Below the pieces are notes generated by a model. It saw only the letters and a program-made list of their open reading frames with translations. It was not told where the DNA came from and made no database searches. The position numbers and the translations under genes were made by a program. A DNA stretch of 64,000 nt from Karstenula rhodostoma CBS 690.94 (taxonomy: Eukaryota > Ascomycota > Dothideomycetes > Pleosporales > Didymosphaeriaceae): contig MU001494.1 of assembly GCA_010093485.1 (NCBI GenBank), forward strand, positions 1,271,937-1,335,936, in the 5' to 3' direction. This document shows, one piece after another, positions 43,335-55,980 of the stretch; positions within the stretch are counted from its first letter, which is position 1; the number at the start of each line of letters is the position of its first letter.

Positions 43335-44284
43335 ATGGCGCACTCGTTACTACCACGGGCGGCAGCGCGCTTGAGCTCCCAGTCCTCCCTCCTTGCCCCC
43401 ACGCGTGCCATTGCCACGCCATGTCGCCAATTGTAAGCTTCCTGGCCCAAATCGCAGCCCGTTGTTGCAGCTCCTCACCCGGCCCAGCTTCCCACGCACC
43501 CCGACGACGCCGTGCCCCGCGCGAACCTTCACCGCCAGCCCAAGCGTCCAGAAGAAAGCCGGCAAGGCCAACAAAGCCAATGCCCGCACCGACTCCTCGC
43601 CACCCGTCTCGAAGGCGGGAACATCCACTGCGACAGATGAAGCCCACGACCTCTCCATCCTCGAGTCAGAGATCCTTCGAGCCATGGAGCAGCTTACGCA
43701 CAAGCTCTCTCAACTGCGCAGCGGCGGTCGGTTGAACCCTGAGGTGGTCGAGGGTTTGAAGGTGCAGCTGGGAACCGCGGGCAAGGACGGCGACGGGAAG
43801 GAGACGCTGCGGTTGGGCGACATCGCCCAGGTCGTGCCCAGGGGAAGAATGCTGAATGTCATCTGTGGAGAGGCCGAGGTGCGTTGGCTTTTGCGTGCAG
43901 GCGTTTACGGGGGGAACTGACGATTCATGACAGCACATCAAACCGGTATCGACAGCAATTGCAGCGTCGCCGCACTCGCTCACACCCCTCACGCCCGAAT
44001 CATCAAGTCCCCTGACCATACAGGTTCCACTCCCCCCTCCCACAGGCGAAACTCGTCGCGCGGCTATTCAGCAGGCATCAGCAGCCTCCGAGTTGGCGGA
44101 TAAATGGATTGCAAAGGCGCGCCAAAATCACAACCAGAAGTTGAGGAAGTATCAGCTCGAGAAGACCGTCCTGCCAGACGATCTGCAGAAGGCGGGGAAG
44201 AGGATGGAAGAGGTGGTCAAGAAGGGCCATTCTGAAGTAAAGAGGATTGTAGATGGCGCGAAGAAGGTGCTTGAGGCACAATAG
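43335..44284 (+). CDS. Mitochondrial ribosome recycling factor (279 aa)
   Basis: Splits post-termination mitoribosomes. Exons are 43335-43432, 43488-43878 and 43934-44284. The spliced N-terminus starts MAHSLLPRAAARLSSQSSLL, an Arg/Ser-rich acid-free presequence, and joins through a 55-nt intron (GTAAGC) to ARTFTASPSVQKK. An unspliced alternative starting at 43393 (MPPRVPLPRH) is possible but less presequence-like. The RRF fold appears as ESEILRAMEQLTHKLSQLRSG, LGDIAQVVPRGRMLNV and the C-terminal long helices with IQQASAASELADKWIAKAR and VLPDDLQKAGKRMEEVVKKG. Overall length fits mitochondrial RRFs. Confidence 0.9.
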
Positions 44285-44993
44285 ATGCCTTGATCAGGGC
44301 TTTCGTGCCTGAAAAACGTGTAGGATAGTATGTACTGGGCGAGTGTGGAGCGCCGACGAGTGTAGAAAGCCATCATGAAAGCTTTGTATGTTGGATATTT
44401 ATCAACCAAGGAGTCGTCATTGAATCATACGAGTGCAGTCACATTCGATCGGCCTGCCGGCATTTGGTTCCGCCTCTACTTCATCTCATAGCCTACTTAC
44501 GTGAATGTTGGAGATCTGGTCTTCGGAGCAGCCGCAACAACAGGACCATCAAGCCTGGGACCGCCAACCGCAGCACTCGGAATCCCCGCAATTCGGCAGT
44601 GCGACCGCCATCCATCCCAACTTCATCGCAACCTTCACCGCACTTTTCTGATGTCCGACATGATATTCGCGTCTTTACAATGCCAATGTTGCATCCAAAA
44701 TTAACCATGCTGTCGTATGGAGACGATTCTATAATACACGTGCTTGAAGCAAAACTGGTTCCTTGTCCCCATGGCACGCAACCACAGCAACCACAGCATT
44801 GCCATTGACATCTTCTCGCGTGTCTTTCAATCCCACAAACCATGCCAAATGCAAATGCAAAACCAAATCACAAAACTCATCAACTCTCGCATCTCGCTTT
44901 TCCAATGCGTGTGCTACAGAGCGCACACTTCATACCCGTCTTTCGTAATCTCCCGAATTCGCCTGGATACCATCACGTGAAATGATCGTTGTC
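44285..44993. other. Convergent spacer, RRF / Nup98-96
   Basis: 3' regions of two convergent genes; nothing recognised. CAACCACAGCAACCACAGCA is a small direct repeat near 44780. Confidence 0.4.
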
Positions 44994-47900
44994 CTAAGCG
45001 ACCATATTGCGGTAGTAGCTCGTAGACAGATCAACCGAATGTCGCAGCCAGAGATCCTCGGTGAGTGGAAGCCGCAGCACGCTGGCACGATCCGTGAGCT
45101 GCATTACCATTAGCTCTTCTCCGTGTATTGCACTTCGCATCTCGCCTACCTTGTTTTTAGCCATCAAATTGGCAACCGTGCCCGCGATCTCGCTCAACGC
45201 GACACGCTCCTCTAGGCTCACGCCATCCCATCGGTCAGTCGCCACCTTCTCTAGGCTCCGCTGCAGCTTTCTAAGCAGCCCATGGATATCGTGATTGAGT
45301 TTGTCATCGGGGCGGTAAGGGTTACGCTGCTCCGTGAGGTCGAGTAGGTGGATGTAGTCGAAGTAGATCTGACCACCTTGGACCCAGCCCGTAATCGTCT
45401 CCGCTGTCTGAACATCCTCGAAGCCGCCCAGGAGCTCACGGAGTGGATCAAGATGGCGTGAGATGATAGCGTCTGGGCCGACACTGCGGCAGAGCACTTC
45501 GTGCGCTTCCTGAAGCTCGTTGGCTTTAATGAGGTGCGCGGCTTGGTGGAGTGAATCACCATGACACTTAGCTTGCAAAGCAGAAGCTGCATGCATCCAT
45601 TGTTGCGGTATGCTCAACTTCAACAACGCTTGGTAGGTTGGATCGGATTGTCCAATCTCATACGTGTTGGAGAACTGGTTGAGAAGCGAGCGAATCCCGT
45701 GTGAGCGCATGGCGGGATTGGAGAGATGGGTGTATACCCATGCAGCGGTGGTCCAATGCTTGGGCGTATGCAATGATGCCGCGTAAGTGAGCGTGAGCTT
45801 GTCGCCCAGCTCGACAAGCGGATCATTTGCTTGCTCGATCCCATTTGTAGAGTTGACTGAAGAGAGAAGATCAGACGACCCTCCGCTGATAGAGTCACGG
45901 AAGGTAGGCATCCCAACTATGCGATCATCCTCTTCAGACGGGTCGATTCTACGAGAGTAGAACATTTGGAAAAGCTGAAACGAGAAGCGCGAATTGAGTG
46001 GATGGCCTGACACGTTCTCCGGGGCCAGAACGTCTTCGAGGTTTGTAGAAACATCCATTTTCGATGAGGCGTAAAGCTTGAGTATGCCCCAGAGAATATC
46101 CTCTCGTTGTGTTGCCAGTGGGTCAGTCCAGCCCATATCGATGCCCTGCTCAATAAACCACGGGACTGGCTTGACATCTTCGTTGCCGTCGCGTAAAGCG
46201 TCCATGAATTGAGCCACAGCCATTTCAATGGGCTCATCGGCCATTGCTTGGTACCAGAGCCGAATGCCAAAGGCGCGTCGCCAGTCCAGATTGAAACGGC
46301 TAGCGATCTTGAAGGTGGATACTTTGTTTTCCCTCCCTACACCTGTCTTGCCTTCTGCTTCTGCGCAGTTGCCTTGAATAAGCTCGTACAGAGCTCGTAC
46401 TGGCTCGTCCATCTCGGCGAGCTCATCCATTTTTCTCCACTCGGTTACTTGGGCGCTCATGTCTTGACGCACCGCAGCGTCTCCGCCGAGTTGAGACACG
46501 ATAGTGGCAAGGCGCAGATCCGACGCGTGGAACAGCGTTGTGACAGCATCCGCGATGGAATGGCAGCTGAGGTAGGCCAAGGCCTTTTCCTCGTGCGTTG
46601 CGGCCTCTTTCGCGTGGTTATGTGCATCTTCAAAAACAAGAGACTGCCAAAAGCGGGATAAGCGCTCCTTGCGGTCCCGAGCTAGCCATTGCTTTTGCTC
46701 GTCTTGAGGTACGCTTGGTGGAATTTGGCTGCCCCCGTCAAAAAGCAGCGAGAGCAGTTGCCATGCCTTGTGTTCTTGAACCCCGGCGGCAGTGCCAAGT
46801 GGAACAGCATCGGCCACTTCCGAAAACTCTAATGGGCTAGGCTCAGTCCGCAACTTCGCTTGGGGTACCTCGTCCGAATAGGAAATCCTGGTGTGTTCCT
46901 GTTGAACAACTATTGTGGGTGGGGCAGCCTGAAGCATGTTAGGACAAGTGATTGCAAAGTTGGGCATCAGCTTACATCAGCAAACGTAGGCAGTTGCTTG
47001 AAGCGAACGTCTTTTTGAGCTCCAGCGATTGGTGCCCGACTGCAGTCATAGCTATCCTCACTCATAGCACCTGTGCCTTTGCCCGTGTATACTAGGAGTC
47101 CGGTTTCGCTGAAATGAGGCTTGCCGCAGCTGTGGAATTCCTTGTCCGCATCGGTCAGTTGATCGAGGTCATTGGCTGTCTTGGGTCGCTTCGCATAAGG
47201 GTACTAGACATAAGTTTCAGCAAACTGGTTCATATTCGCTTGCGATTACATACAGGATGGACCGAAGTCCCGGGCATCAATCTTGTAAGGAAACCTGCTA
47301 TGGAACCCATATGATCTGCGCCCGTTCAAAACACATGCTGGGAAGAGGGAAGTCAAACCTGAATGCCGCGTTCAACTCGCTTCAGAGAGGAACTCTTTTG
47401 TGCGCTAGTCTTCCCGAAAAGAGAATCCATGAGCTCCATTCGGCTCATTGTAGCTTTCGTGTTCCGCACGCCAAGCGACTGTGCAAGACTGGCTGTGTTG
47501 TTGCCACGCTCGCGGAGGGCGTCACCTTGACACTCTCGAAGAGCCCGTCGATCCTGCTTTCGAGGACTGATCGTGCGCTGCAGGGCATTGGCCCAATCAT
47601 CATCGAAGACCGTTGGTCCTTTTGAAGGGGTATCCGAGGTAGGCCGAAATAGATGGCTTGCTTTCAAGATCGACTTCGGTTTGACAGAATCCTTGAAGGG
47701 ATCGGCTTGTCTGGCAATGTCTTGCTCCGTGGTACGAATCGGCCCAGATACAGAATCAGCCATGTCCTGATCTTCAACCGACTCAGATTCGCTTCCTTCC
47801 AGGTACTCATGCTGACCATCAGGCGAACCCACGGAGCGACCCCCTAAAAAAGACTCGCTAGTCTCTTCCATCTCCTCATCGTCTTCCTCTTCGTATACCG

Positions 47901-50900
47901 CGTCATCATCAAATTGTCCCGGGACGTTGGTGCGCTTGGACAGACCTCGCTTGAAGTCGAAAGTGTCATCAGGGCTGGACTGGGTTGCGCTAGGGACGGA
48001 GTCTTGCGGTGTGCTAGTCATCTGGCTGCTTCCAAAACGAGCAGGAGTTTCCGGTACCGGGCTAAGCTCGCTGGACTCAAGATCTTCAGGCTGGTCATAT
48101 TGAAAGCCATAAGAAGAGAAGTGGGGAACGCCGAAGACCCACTCGCCAGTTTCGTTATCGTATTTCTCGAAACTAGTGCCGTTGACTCGCTTCAAACGTT
48201 CAATGTGCTTCGTGGGTTGCTTGCCTGCACGATTGGTACCCCGAGGCCATGAATTACCCATTGTGATACGTGAAGGCTGATTCAAGCCCGAGCCAAGAGG
48301 CGGTTTGGCAACGGTGCAAGTATCGCCGTAGACGGTAGCGTTACGGTGGTTGAGCGAGATGATATCGCCAAACAACTTGTCGAGCGGGGTGCCTGACAGA
48401 TCGACAGGCTTGCCATAATGAAACTCAATTTTGCCGACCTTGTCGCGACCTACGACAAAGTTGGAGACGCTCTTGAGGTCGGAATGGCTCATCTTCTTTA
48501 GTGCATCTATGCTGGGTTCAGACCAATAACCACCAGGGGTAGGATCAATCGTCTGGCCGTTTTGTATGTTGAGCGATGCGGAAGTGCGAGGCTGCAAAGT
48601 TCGGTTCTCAGGAACAGGCGCCAGATCAACACCATTGACTTGCTCCATCTCGGGACTCTTGCCTTTACGACTGGTGCTGCTCGTGCCATTGACAGTCGCA
48701 GGTGGAGACACAGACTCTACTTCATCGCGTACAACCAAAGCATTGCTTGGTGAGCTAGACTCCCCGTTGTTTGCAGAGCCATTTGGTACGATCTCAGGGC
48801 TAGCCGCAACAAAGCTCACACGCTTAGGGGTGGAGTCCTCGAACAATGCAGGTCGCTGATTGAGATTCCGGTTGAGATTCAACTTTTTCAGGCTGCCAGT
48901 ACCGTAAGGGCGTCCAGTCATAGAGAATGCGCCTGGTGCGAGGACGCTAGTTTCAGCAGTATAAGTGTTACGCAGATTGCTCGACGACAAGCTCTTGCCC
49001 AAGTGGCGAGAAAGGTTTCCGGTGCTGAACATGCTGCCGCCAAGCGGGCTGGACTGGGTGCTGCTTGGAGTTCCATAGGTCGAGTATGTGAATCCGTAAC
49101 CTCCGTTGCGCTTTCCTTGGGGCGTGAGGAGGCGAGTGGACTGAGAAGGATTCAGCTTGTGTTGCGGAAGGATTGCGCTCCGCTTATTCTTCTGGCTGCT
49201 CGACAGAGGCGTAGCAAGCGGGCCGGGGCTTTGCAGAGGCGTAGACAGACCAGCGAAGAGGGGATCATTTCCGTAAGGGTTGGTGGTCATCGAAGTATTC
49301 AGCAAAGAATTGGCGGATGCACCGAACAGGCTGTTGTTCATAGGCTGTTGGTTAGACTGCTGTTGGGACTGATTGCCACCGAGCAGAGAGCCTCCGAGAG
49401 GAGCTGAGTTGTTGTTGCTCTGATTGAGGCCAGAGAACAAGCCGCCACCGCTGTTCGTGTTGGTGTTTGTAGATCCACCGAACTGGCCTCCGAGCTTCTG
49501 CTGATTGTTTGCACCACCAAAAAGGGAGTTGCCAGAATTCTGCTGGTTGTTGTTTTGGCTTCCTAGACCGCCAAAAAGACCACCGCTGGTGTTCGATGTG
49601 TTCGTAGTGGGGTTCCCGAAAAGGCCTCCCGACGGCTGGCTAGAAGCACCCCCAAAGAGTCCACCCCCAGGTTTATTTTGACCAAACGCTCCACCACTCT
49701 GCGCCTGGTTTTGCTGTGCTCCTCCGAACAAGCCACCACCAGTAGTCGTCGTGGAGCCGCCAAAGATACCTGGTTTCTGCTGGTTCTGCTGGTTCTGTCC
49801 GAGACCTCCCCCGAAAAGACCACCAGTTGACTGGTTCTGGGTCTGCTGGTTTTGGCCAAAAAGACCACTCGTATTCGTGGCGGTGTTGTTGTTGTTGTTA
49901 CCACCGAAAAGGCCACCGCCAGCATTCGTGGATGTTTGCGCGCCGGCACCGAATGCAGGTGTACTGGTTGCCTGATTCTGCTGGCCGAACAACCCACCGC
50001 CAGTGTTCGTGGTACTGCCTCCAAAGGGGTTGCTGTTAGTGGCCGACGTGTTGGTGCCAAAGCCTCCGAAAGCGGGCTTGTTCTGGGTAGCGTTGTTCTG
50101 ACCGAAAAGACCACCACCAGTGTTACCAGTCGATGCACCGAAAGCATTATTCGTGTTCGTAGAGCCGAAGGGATTGCTTGTTGTGTTCGTGGTGCCGCCG
50201 AATAACCCACCGGTTGTGCCAGACTGTGTCGTCGTGTTGGCACCAAAGACACCGCCAGCAGGCTTATTCTGACCGAAGATACCTCCACCGCTGGTGCTGT
50301 TATTGTTATTATTACCAAATGTGGAGTTCGTGTTTGAACCGAAAGGTGTGCTGGTGGCGTTGTTTTGGCTGCCAAAGAGTCCGCCGCCCGTGTTTGTGTT
50401 GGTTGCTCCGAAAGAGGCGTTGGTGGTAGTGTTGTTGTTCGACCCAAACCCTCCAAACCCAGTGCTCTGTCCAAATGCGCCTGCTTGGCCATTCTGATTA
50501 CCATAGCGACGTCCTTGAGCATAGTCCACTACACGAAGCTCTTCTAACGAGTAGTTCGAGTACGGTTGTTGGAAGGTAATCGTTTGGTATTGAGCCGAAC
50601 CGTTTGCTGCTCCGGGGTCCTTCTCGGTGAAGGGCTGGAAAGGCGGGCCTGCGGTACCATTGTTGGCGTTGCTGGTTGCGCCAAAACCTCCGGATGTCGA
50701 AGCGCCAAATCCGCCAGTGGTATTGTTCGCTCCAAATCCACCAGAAGTGCTGCCTCCGCCGAATAAACCACCTGTGCCGGTCGTGGTAGTGGTCGAGCCG
50801 AACCCAGTAGACTTGTTCTGACCGAAGATACCACCGTTGGTATTTCCTCCACCAAACGCAGATGGGGTGCTGTTCGTTGAGCCAAAGCCTCCCCCAAACG

Positions 50901-51569
50901 TGGTGTTTGATGTGGAGCCACCGCCAAACAATCCTCCGCCAGTTGTTGAGCTGCCAAATGGCTTCGAGCCAAAGCTGGTGGTGGCGGGGGCGGGGGTGTT
51001 GTTGTTATTGCTGCCAAAACCGCCTAAATTGCCAAGTTAGTGAGAGAATATAGGTGCGTACAGCAGGACGCTTAGATGGAGACAATGTATGTTCATGCGC
51101 GTTAAAAGAGCCCAAAGTGCGGTGCGCGCAATAGAATTTGTCGAGCGCGGCGCGCGCAAATCCACGAAGTGCGAACAAAGCCTGAACGATGACCCGAATG
51201 CGACGCGCAAAACTTCGACGTACCTCCGCCTCCGAATGGAGAAGTCGTACTGGCGTTGTTGTTGCTACCGAACAAGCCGCCTCCTGTGTTGTTGTTCGCA
51301 CCGCCGAAGATGCTCCCGCCGGTGTTCGTGTTGGAGCCGAAGCCTGAAGACGCGGAGGGCAAGTTAGACATATTCGAGCTGAATGGCACGGCGTTCGTCG
51401 ATCGGTGTGCGGTGTCGACCGTCTCACGAGGGCGTGCAGAGCCTGATGAAAAGAGAAGAGTGTGCTTACCTGAACTGTTGTTATTGTTAGACCCAAATCC
51501 GCCGAACGTCGACTGGGTGTTGTTGTTGTTGGAGCCGAAGCCCCCAAATCCACCCGACCCAAACGACAT
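44994..51569 (-). CDS. Nup98-Nup96 precursor (Nup145/Nup189 type, 2015 aa)
   Basis: Nuclear pore protein made as one chain and self-cleaved. Exons in order: 51470-51569, 51224-51343, 47359-51023, 46976-47203, 44994-46928. The third intron joins ERGIQ to YPYAKRPKTANDLDQL in phase 0. The N-terminal about 620 residues are a GLFG/FG-repeat domain rich in Asn, Thr and Gly (the permeability barrier). An autoproteolytic domain follows (about 905-1045) with YWSEPSIDALKKMS and the cleavage motif HFS at residues 1041-1043, cutting after Phe1042. The C-terminal part is the Nup96 scaffold helix-solenoid that joins the Y-complex. The cleavage His-Phe-Ser is intact, so separate Nup98 and Nup96 are expected. 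Confidence 0.95.
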
Positions 51570-52569
51570 GGTGGGCTGCCGGGACGAGAAGCGCGTGTAC
51601 GTGTTCAGGCCGTAGCAATATGCGAGCGCGGCGTGTGTGGGCGGGGTCGAGGTTGCGCGCGGACGTGGAGATGAAATATGTGAGGTGAGGGCAAGAATGC
51701 GTGCAGTGCCGTGTAGCTGGCAGAAAAAGCGCCAAGCCGAGCTCGAGCAATCGCCGCGATGTTTGCGCGCGGTTTATACGAAGGAGTGGAGACGCTCAGA
51801 GCGCGGGCAGATTAAATAAAGAAGGGGCCGTCATGGAAGAGCGGCGGTGGAAAATGCGGCAGAGAGATCGGGGTGAGGGACACTGGGCCGTTGCTGGTCT
51901 TCTGGGGGTTGGGTTTTGCGCTAAGCTCGCTTGGGCATTTACCATCGGTCACGTGGCGCGTGACCGCCGGCAAGCCCTGCTGCGAAAGTCCATAGAGAAC
52001 AAAGCGCAAGAACCGTTGGCAAATAGCAGTCAAGCTGTAGTATCTGCGGTGGGCTGAGTCTCACAGTAGATGGAATGCGACAATTTTATAGTTGCCACCT
52101 ACTGCTACCTGTTGCTGCCTGCGCGACTGAGGCAGCCTGCGGCAGCTCAGCCAACAGAGAGGCGACTCAGAAACACTTCTTGCGGTCCAAAGACCGGTCT
52201 GGCCCTAATTCATCGCCAAAAGTTCCTCTGCAGTACTAAAGATCGGTAAACACCTTTGGACCACCGCACGGTGACGTTGAGCGTGGGATGTTCCAAACAG
52301 CTCCTGTGTTAGCTTAGCGCGCTGAAGACCGCGCTAGTGCTGTCTCCACCAAGCCGACGCGTTGTCGCGTTTGGTGCCCGCCGCCGTATGCTTGACTTAC
52401 CCTCCAAAACAAAGGAATCTCAACGATAGCAGCATAGCACAAAGCCGGGACCTCGACGCTTTCGCGCACTCCCTTGAAACATCATTTCTCTCGGTTCTCC
52501 GAATTGCACTTGCGACCCGACCAGCCCAATCTCAATCGCAGTCTCTTGCACAACCACACATACACCTAC
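51570..52569. promoter_or_regulatory. 1 kb divergent spacer, Nup98-96 / Cdc31
   Basis: Shared upstream region. A GCTGCCT/AGGCAGC hairpin (7-bp stem) at 52114-52136 is the only structure noted. No gene is seen. Confidence 0.4.
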
Positions 52570-53292
52570 ATGGCAACGTCCTCCAACAACCAACCGCGCT
52601 TCGGCCACGGCGGCGGCGCCATAAACACCCGCGCCGTGCCTCCACCTACTCATCAGCAACCCTATTCGACTCCCGCTTTCGGACCTTCGTCCAAGAACGC
52701 GCAAACTCGCGAAGCGGAGCGGCTAGATGCTCAACGACGCGCCCGTGAACAAAAAGCGGCAGCCGAAACCGACGCACAAACTGCTCTGGAGTCCCTCTCT
52801 GAAGAGCAGCGCGAGGAGATTCAGGAAGCGTTCAACCTGTTTGACTTGGACAAAGATGGGTACATTGATTACCACGAATTGAAGGTAGCGATGAAGGCGC
52901 TGGGATTCGACGAGCCGAAGCAAGAGATCTTGGGCATACTCCAAACGAATGGAGTACAGGCAGCAGGGCAGCAGGCAAGCGGGAGCAAGCAGAAGCAGCC
53001 GGTAGGCACCTATCAGAGCCCGCCGAGGTGGTTGCTGCCGTTCCAGTCGTTCCAAGTGATAATGGCACAGCGCATTGTGTCGAGAAATCCGCAGGATGAG
53101 ATTAACCGAGCGTTTGACCTGTTCGATGGGGACGGCAAAGGAAACATAACGATGCAAGATCTAGAGAGGGTTGCAAAGGAGCTGGGAGAGGGTTTGCAAC
53201 ACGAAGAGCTGCAGGCGATGATTGATGAATTCGATATGAATGGAGATGGTGCAATCAGTCGAGAGGAGTTCATCAACATTTGTCTTGGCTAA
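52570..53292 (+). CDS. Centrin/Cdc31-type EF-hand protein (240 aa)
   Basis: Calcium-binding protein of the spindle pole body, also found in the nuclear TREX-2 mRNA-export complex. Single exon. The N-terminal about 65 residues are a poorly conserved, basic extension. EF1 is canonical ([12 protein letters not shown]), EF3 is [12 protein letters not shown] and EF4 is [12 protein letters not shown]. The second EF-hand is replaced by a low-complexity Gln/Ser/Lys insert ([17 protein letters not shown]) before [15 protein letters not shown], which recovers centrin's usual text. The upstream in-frame ATG at 52474 would add 32 non-conserved residues. Confidence 0.92.
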   Translation: MATSSNNQPRFGHGGGAINTRAVPPPTHQQPYSTPAFGPSSKNAQTREAERLDAQRRAREQKAAAETDAQTALESLSEEQREEIQEAFNLFDLDKDGYIDYHELKVAMKALGFDEPKQEILGILQTNGVQAAGQQASGSKQKQPVGTYQSPPRWLLPFQSFQVIMAQRIVSRNPQDEINRAFDLFDGDGKGNITMQDLERVAKELGEGLQHEELQAMIDEFDMNGDGAISREEFINICLG

Positions 53293-53575
53293 GTGATCGG
53301 CGCACCGTCAATGTATTGGGCTACTTCTTTTAATGTTAATATGCGGCATTGTGAATAGCAGGATTGGGCGTTATGCGGCGCGAGGGTGGACCAGCAAAAG
53401 CGGAGACAATTATTTTTCCTGTTCTTGAGATACCAATGTTGCCTCACAAATTCACCAAGTCTCAGCTTCAAAATCACGATCAATTACACTGAGAACATAT
53501 GCACAAGTCAGTGAGCAGACCGCCAGCCAAACGAAACAAATGAAACACTCATTGTACAAGACGCTCTCCGTTGCT
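53293..53575. other. Short convergent spacer, Cdc31 / complex I 51 kDa
   Basis: 3' regions of two convergent genes, 283 bp; nothing recognised. Confidence 0.4.
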
Positions 53576-55195
53576 CTACTGACCAGGGGCAATGAGCTGG
53601 CCCTTCTTGTCGGCATCGTGTGCCCAACCACCAGCGCGGGCCTCTCCGCCATGCTGGGTCCCGTAGTCCTTGATCCTTGCCTCCAACTCTGGCCTAAAAT
53701 GCCTAATCAGACCTTGCAACGGCCACGCGAAAGCCTCGCCGAGAGCACAGATGGTGTGGCCTTCGACTTGCTTGGTCAACTCCTGAAGCATGTCGATCTC
53801 ACGCTCCCGTGCCTGTCCTTTGTAGAACCGGTCCATGATCTGGTGCGTCCACTTTGAGCCTTCACGGCAGGGTGTGCACTGGCCGCAGGACTCGTGGTGG
53901 TAGAACTTGGAGAGGCGCTGGATAGCGCGAACGACATCGGTAGACTTGTCCATGACGATAACGGCAGCAGTGCCCAGACCAGACTGGGCGTCCTTCAGAG
54001 CATCGAAGTCCATGAGAACGTCGTCGCAGATGTGCTTGGGCAGGATAGGCGTTGAAGAGCCGCCAGGGATGACAGCCTTGAGGTTATCCCATCCACCCTT
54101 AACGCCACCACAGTGCTTGTCGATAAGCTCACGGAGAGGGATGGACATCTCTTCTTCCACGGTACACGGGTTGTTGACATGGCCAGAGATGCAGAAAAGC
54201 TTGGTACCTTGATTGCGCTCGCGACCGAAGCCAGCAAACCAGTTACCTCCTCGTCGGCAGATGGTAGGCGCTACAGCGATAGTCTCGACATTGGCAACGG
54301 TAGAGGGGCATCCGAAGAGACCAACGGCAGCGGGGAACGGAGGCTTCAAACGCGGCTTTCCGGGCTTGCCTTCCAGCGATTCGATGAGCGAGGTTTCCTC
54401 ACCACAGACGTATGCGCCCATGCCGCGGTGTAGGAAGACATCGAAGTCGTAGCCGGAGCCGCAGGCGTTCTTGCCGATCAAGCCAGCTTGGTACGCCTCT
54501 TGGATCGCACGCTGGAGGACAGTGGCCTCGTGGTAGAACTCTCCGCGGATGTAGATGTAAGCAGCGGTCGCGTTCATGGCACGGCCGGCTACGAGACAGC
54601 CCTCAATGAGCTTGTGTGGGTCCTTGCGCATGATCTCGCGGTCCTTGCACGTTCCCGGCTCGCCCTCATCGGCGTTGACAACAAGGTAACGGGGCTTCGT
54701 GTCGTTCTCCCAGCCCTTGGTGTTCATGAATGACTGTCCCAAGTCAGTGTTGCGCTTCTCGGTGGCTTTTCGCGACTCGTACCCATTTCAATCCCGAGGG
54801 GAAGCCAGCACCCCCTCGGCCTCGCAAACCCGACGCCTTGATCTCAGAGATGATCTGTCCACAGTCAGTCCAGCTCAGGATGCCCTGTATAATGCTGCAC
54901 CCACCCAATCGTGGCCCTTCAGTATGATTTCCTTCGTCTTGTGCCAGTCTCCATATTTCATCGCGCTCTTCAAATCGGCGCCATGATGGCTGTACAAGTT
55001 CTGGAATATCCTGTCCTGATCCTTCAAGCCTCCGTGGGTCTTCTTAGGCGCATCTGTGACGGTAGCGAGCGTCCGCCGCTGGGGTTGCGACGGGGTAGCG
55101 GCGGTCGATAGGCGTGAAGCGGCAGAGGCGGCAGGGAGAGCTCGGTGGGTGACTGCGCTCAGCGCCTGCGCGGCAGGAGCGTGGCGGACGAGCAT
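53576..55195 (-). CDS. NADH dehydrogenase (complex I) 51-kDa flavoprotein subunit, NDUFV1 type (506 aa)
   Basis: Carries the NADH- and FMN-binding site and the N3 iron-sulfur cluster of respiratory complex I in the mitochondrial matrix. Exons are 54905-55195, 54783-54854 and 53576-54733, all phase 0. Presequence [27 protein letters not shown] text: [18 protein letters not shown] and [19 protein letters not shown]. The cluster motif [10 protein letters not shown] lies near residue 403, with the fourth Cys in [10 protein letters not shown] near 443. The GTG upstream at 55204 is not a start; the first ATG is at 55195. Length and order fit fungal nuo51. Confidence 0.97.
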
Positions 55196-55980
55196 TGTGG
55201 GCACAAAATCGAGCAGGGCTCTTGCAATTGAGGCTCCAGGGGCGCGCGAGCGGTCGTTGTCCTCGTCGTTGTGGCGGCGTGAAGCTCGAGAACATGTTCG
55301 GCTGTTGCAAGTCTTGGCGCCATCTGATTACATTTCCTTCCTCTGATTGGGCTGGGCGAACGTGGTGACGTTCTCAATGGCCAAGTCGCACCAAGTCGCA
55401 CCGAGACACCGACATCACAGTATCAATTGCAGGTATCTCGAGAGTTCCTGACTGAGCCTTGACGGACTGGGTCTTCTGCATCGGACGCCGTGTCTTCCCT
55501 GGCATGAAAACGCTTGTACATAGAGGTCGACACAGTTGAAAACAATCAAACATGTCGCTGCATACAGAGGGCGAGCACAACACGCCTATTTACACTGAAT
55601 ACTCGATACCTGAGATGTGAATTCCTTCATATGGGAGTCTTAATCCACCGGCTGATTGGCACCGAATCCGCTACGTTGAAAACAGAACCCCGTCACTCAC
55701 TTACTTCACCTCGCCTGCTATGACACTTAACCCACCAAACGCTCTTACCGTGGCTGCTGTAAAACCTCCCAGGTACCCTCAGGCTTACCTTTTCTTGAAC
55801 ACTTCGTCTTCGGTTAGCTCTATTTCTCGAATCCGACAGCGGCTGCTCAACGAATCTAACACACCAGGCGGGTGTCCTGACTTCCATTCCAGGTCTGGCC
55901 GTAAGTACCACGTTTCTACCTTATACATCTACCTTCCGTAAGTATTAACGAGCAATCAGTAGCGTAAGATACCGCCCCGC
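55196..55980. promoter_or_regulatory. Divergent spacer, complex I subunit / unknown protein
   Basis: 785 bp between the two starts. A small putative frame in 55720-55941 (MTLNPPNALT...) has no recognisable product and could be a leader ORF of the downstream gene. Confidence 0.4.

Noticed and set aside
47204..47358. An extra micro-exon (IDARDFGPS) inside the third Nup98-96 intron
   Set aside because: It would break the reading frame into YPYAKRP; the direct join is in phase 0.
48507..50522. Several long plus- and minus-strand frames across the Nup98 FG-repeat region
   Set aside because: Asn/Gly/Thr codon repeats keep other frames open; only the FG frame is meaningful.
55193..55204. GTG-initiated start of the complex I subunit
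   Set aside because: Nuclear fungal genes start at ATG; the ATG at 55195 yields a proper presequence.
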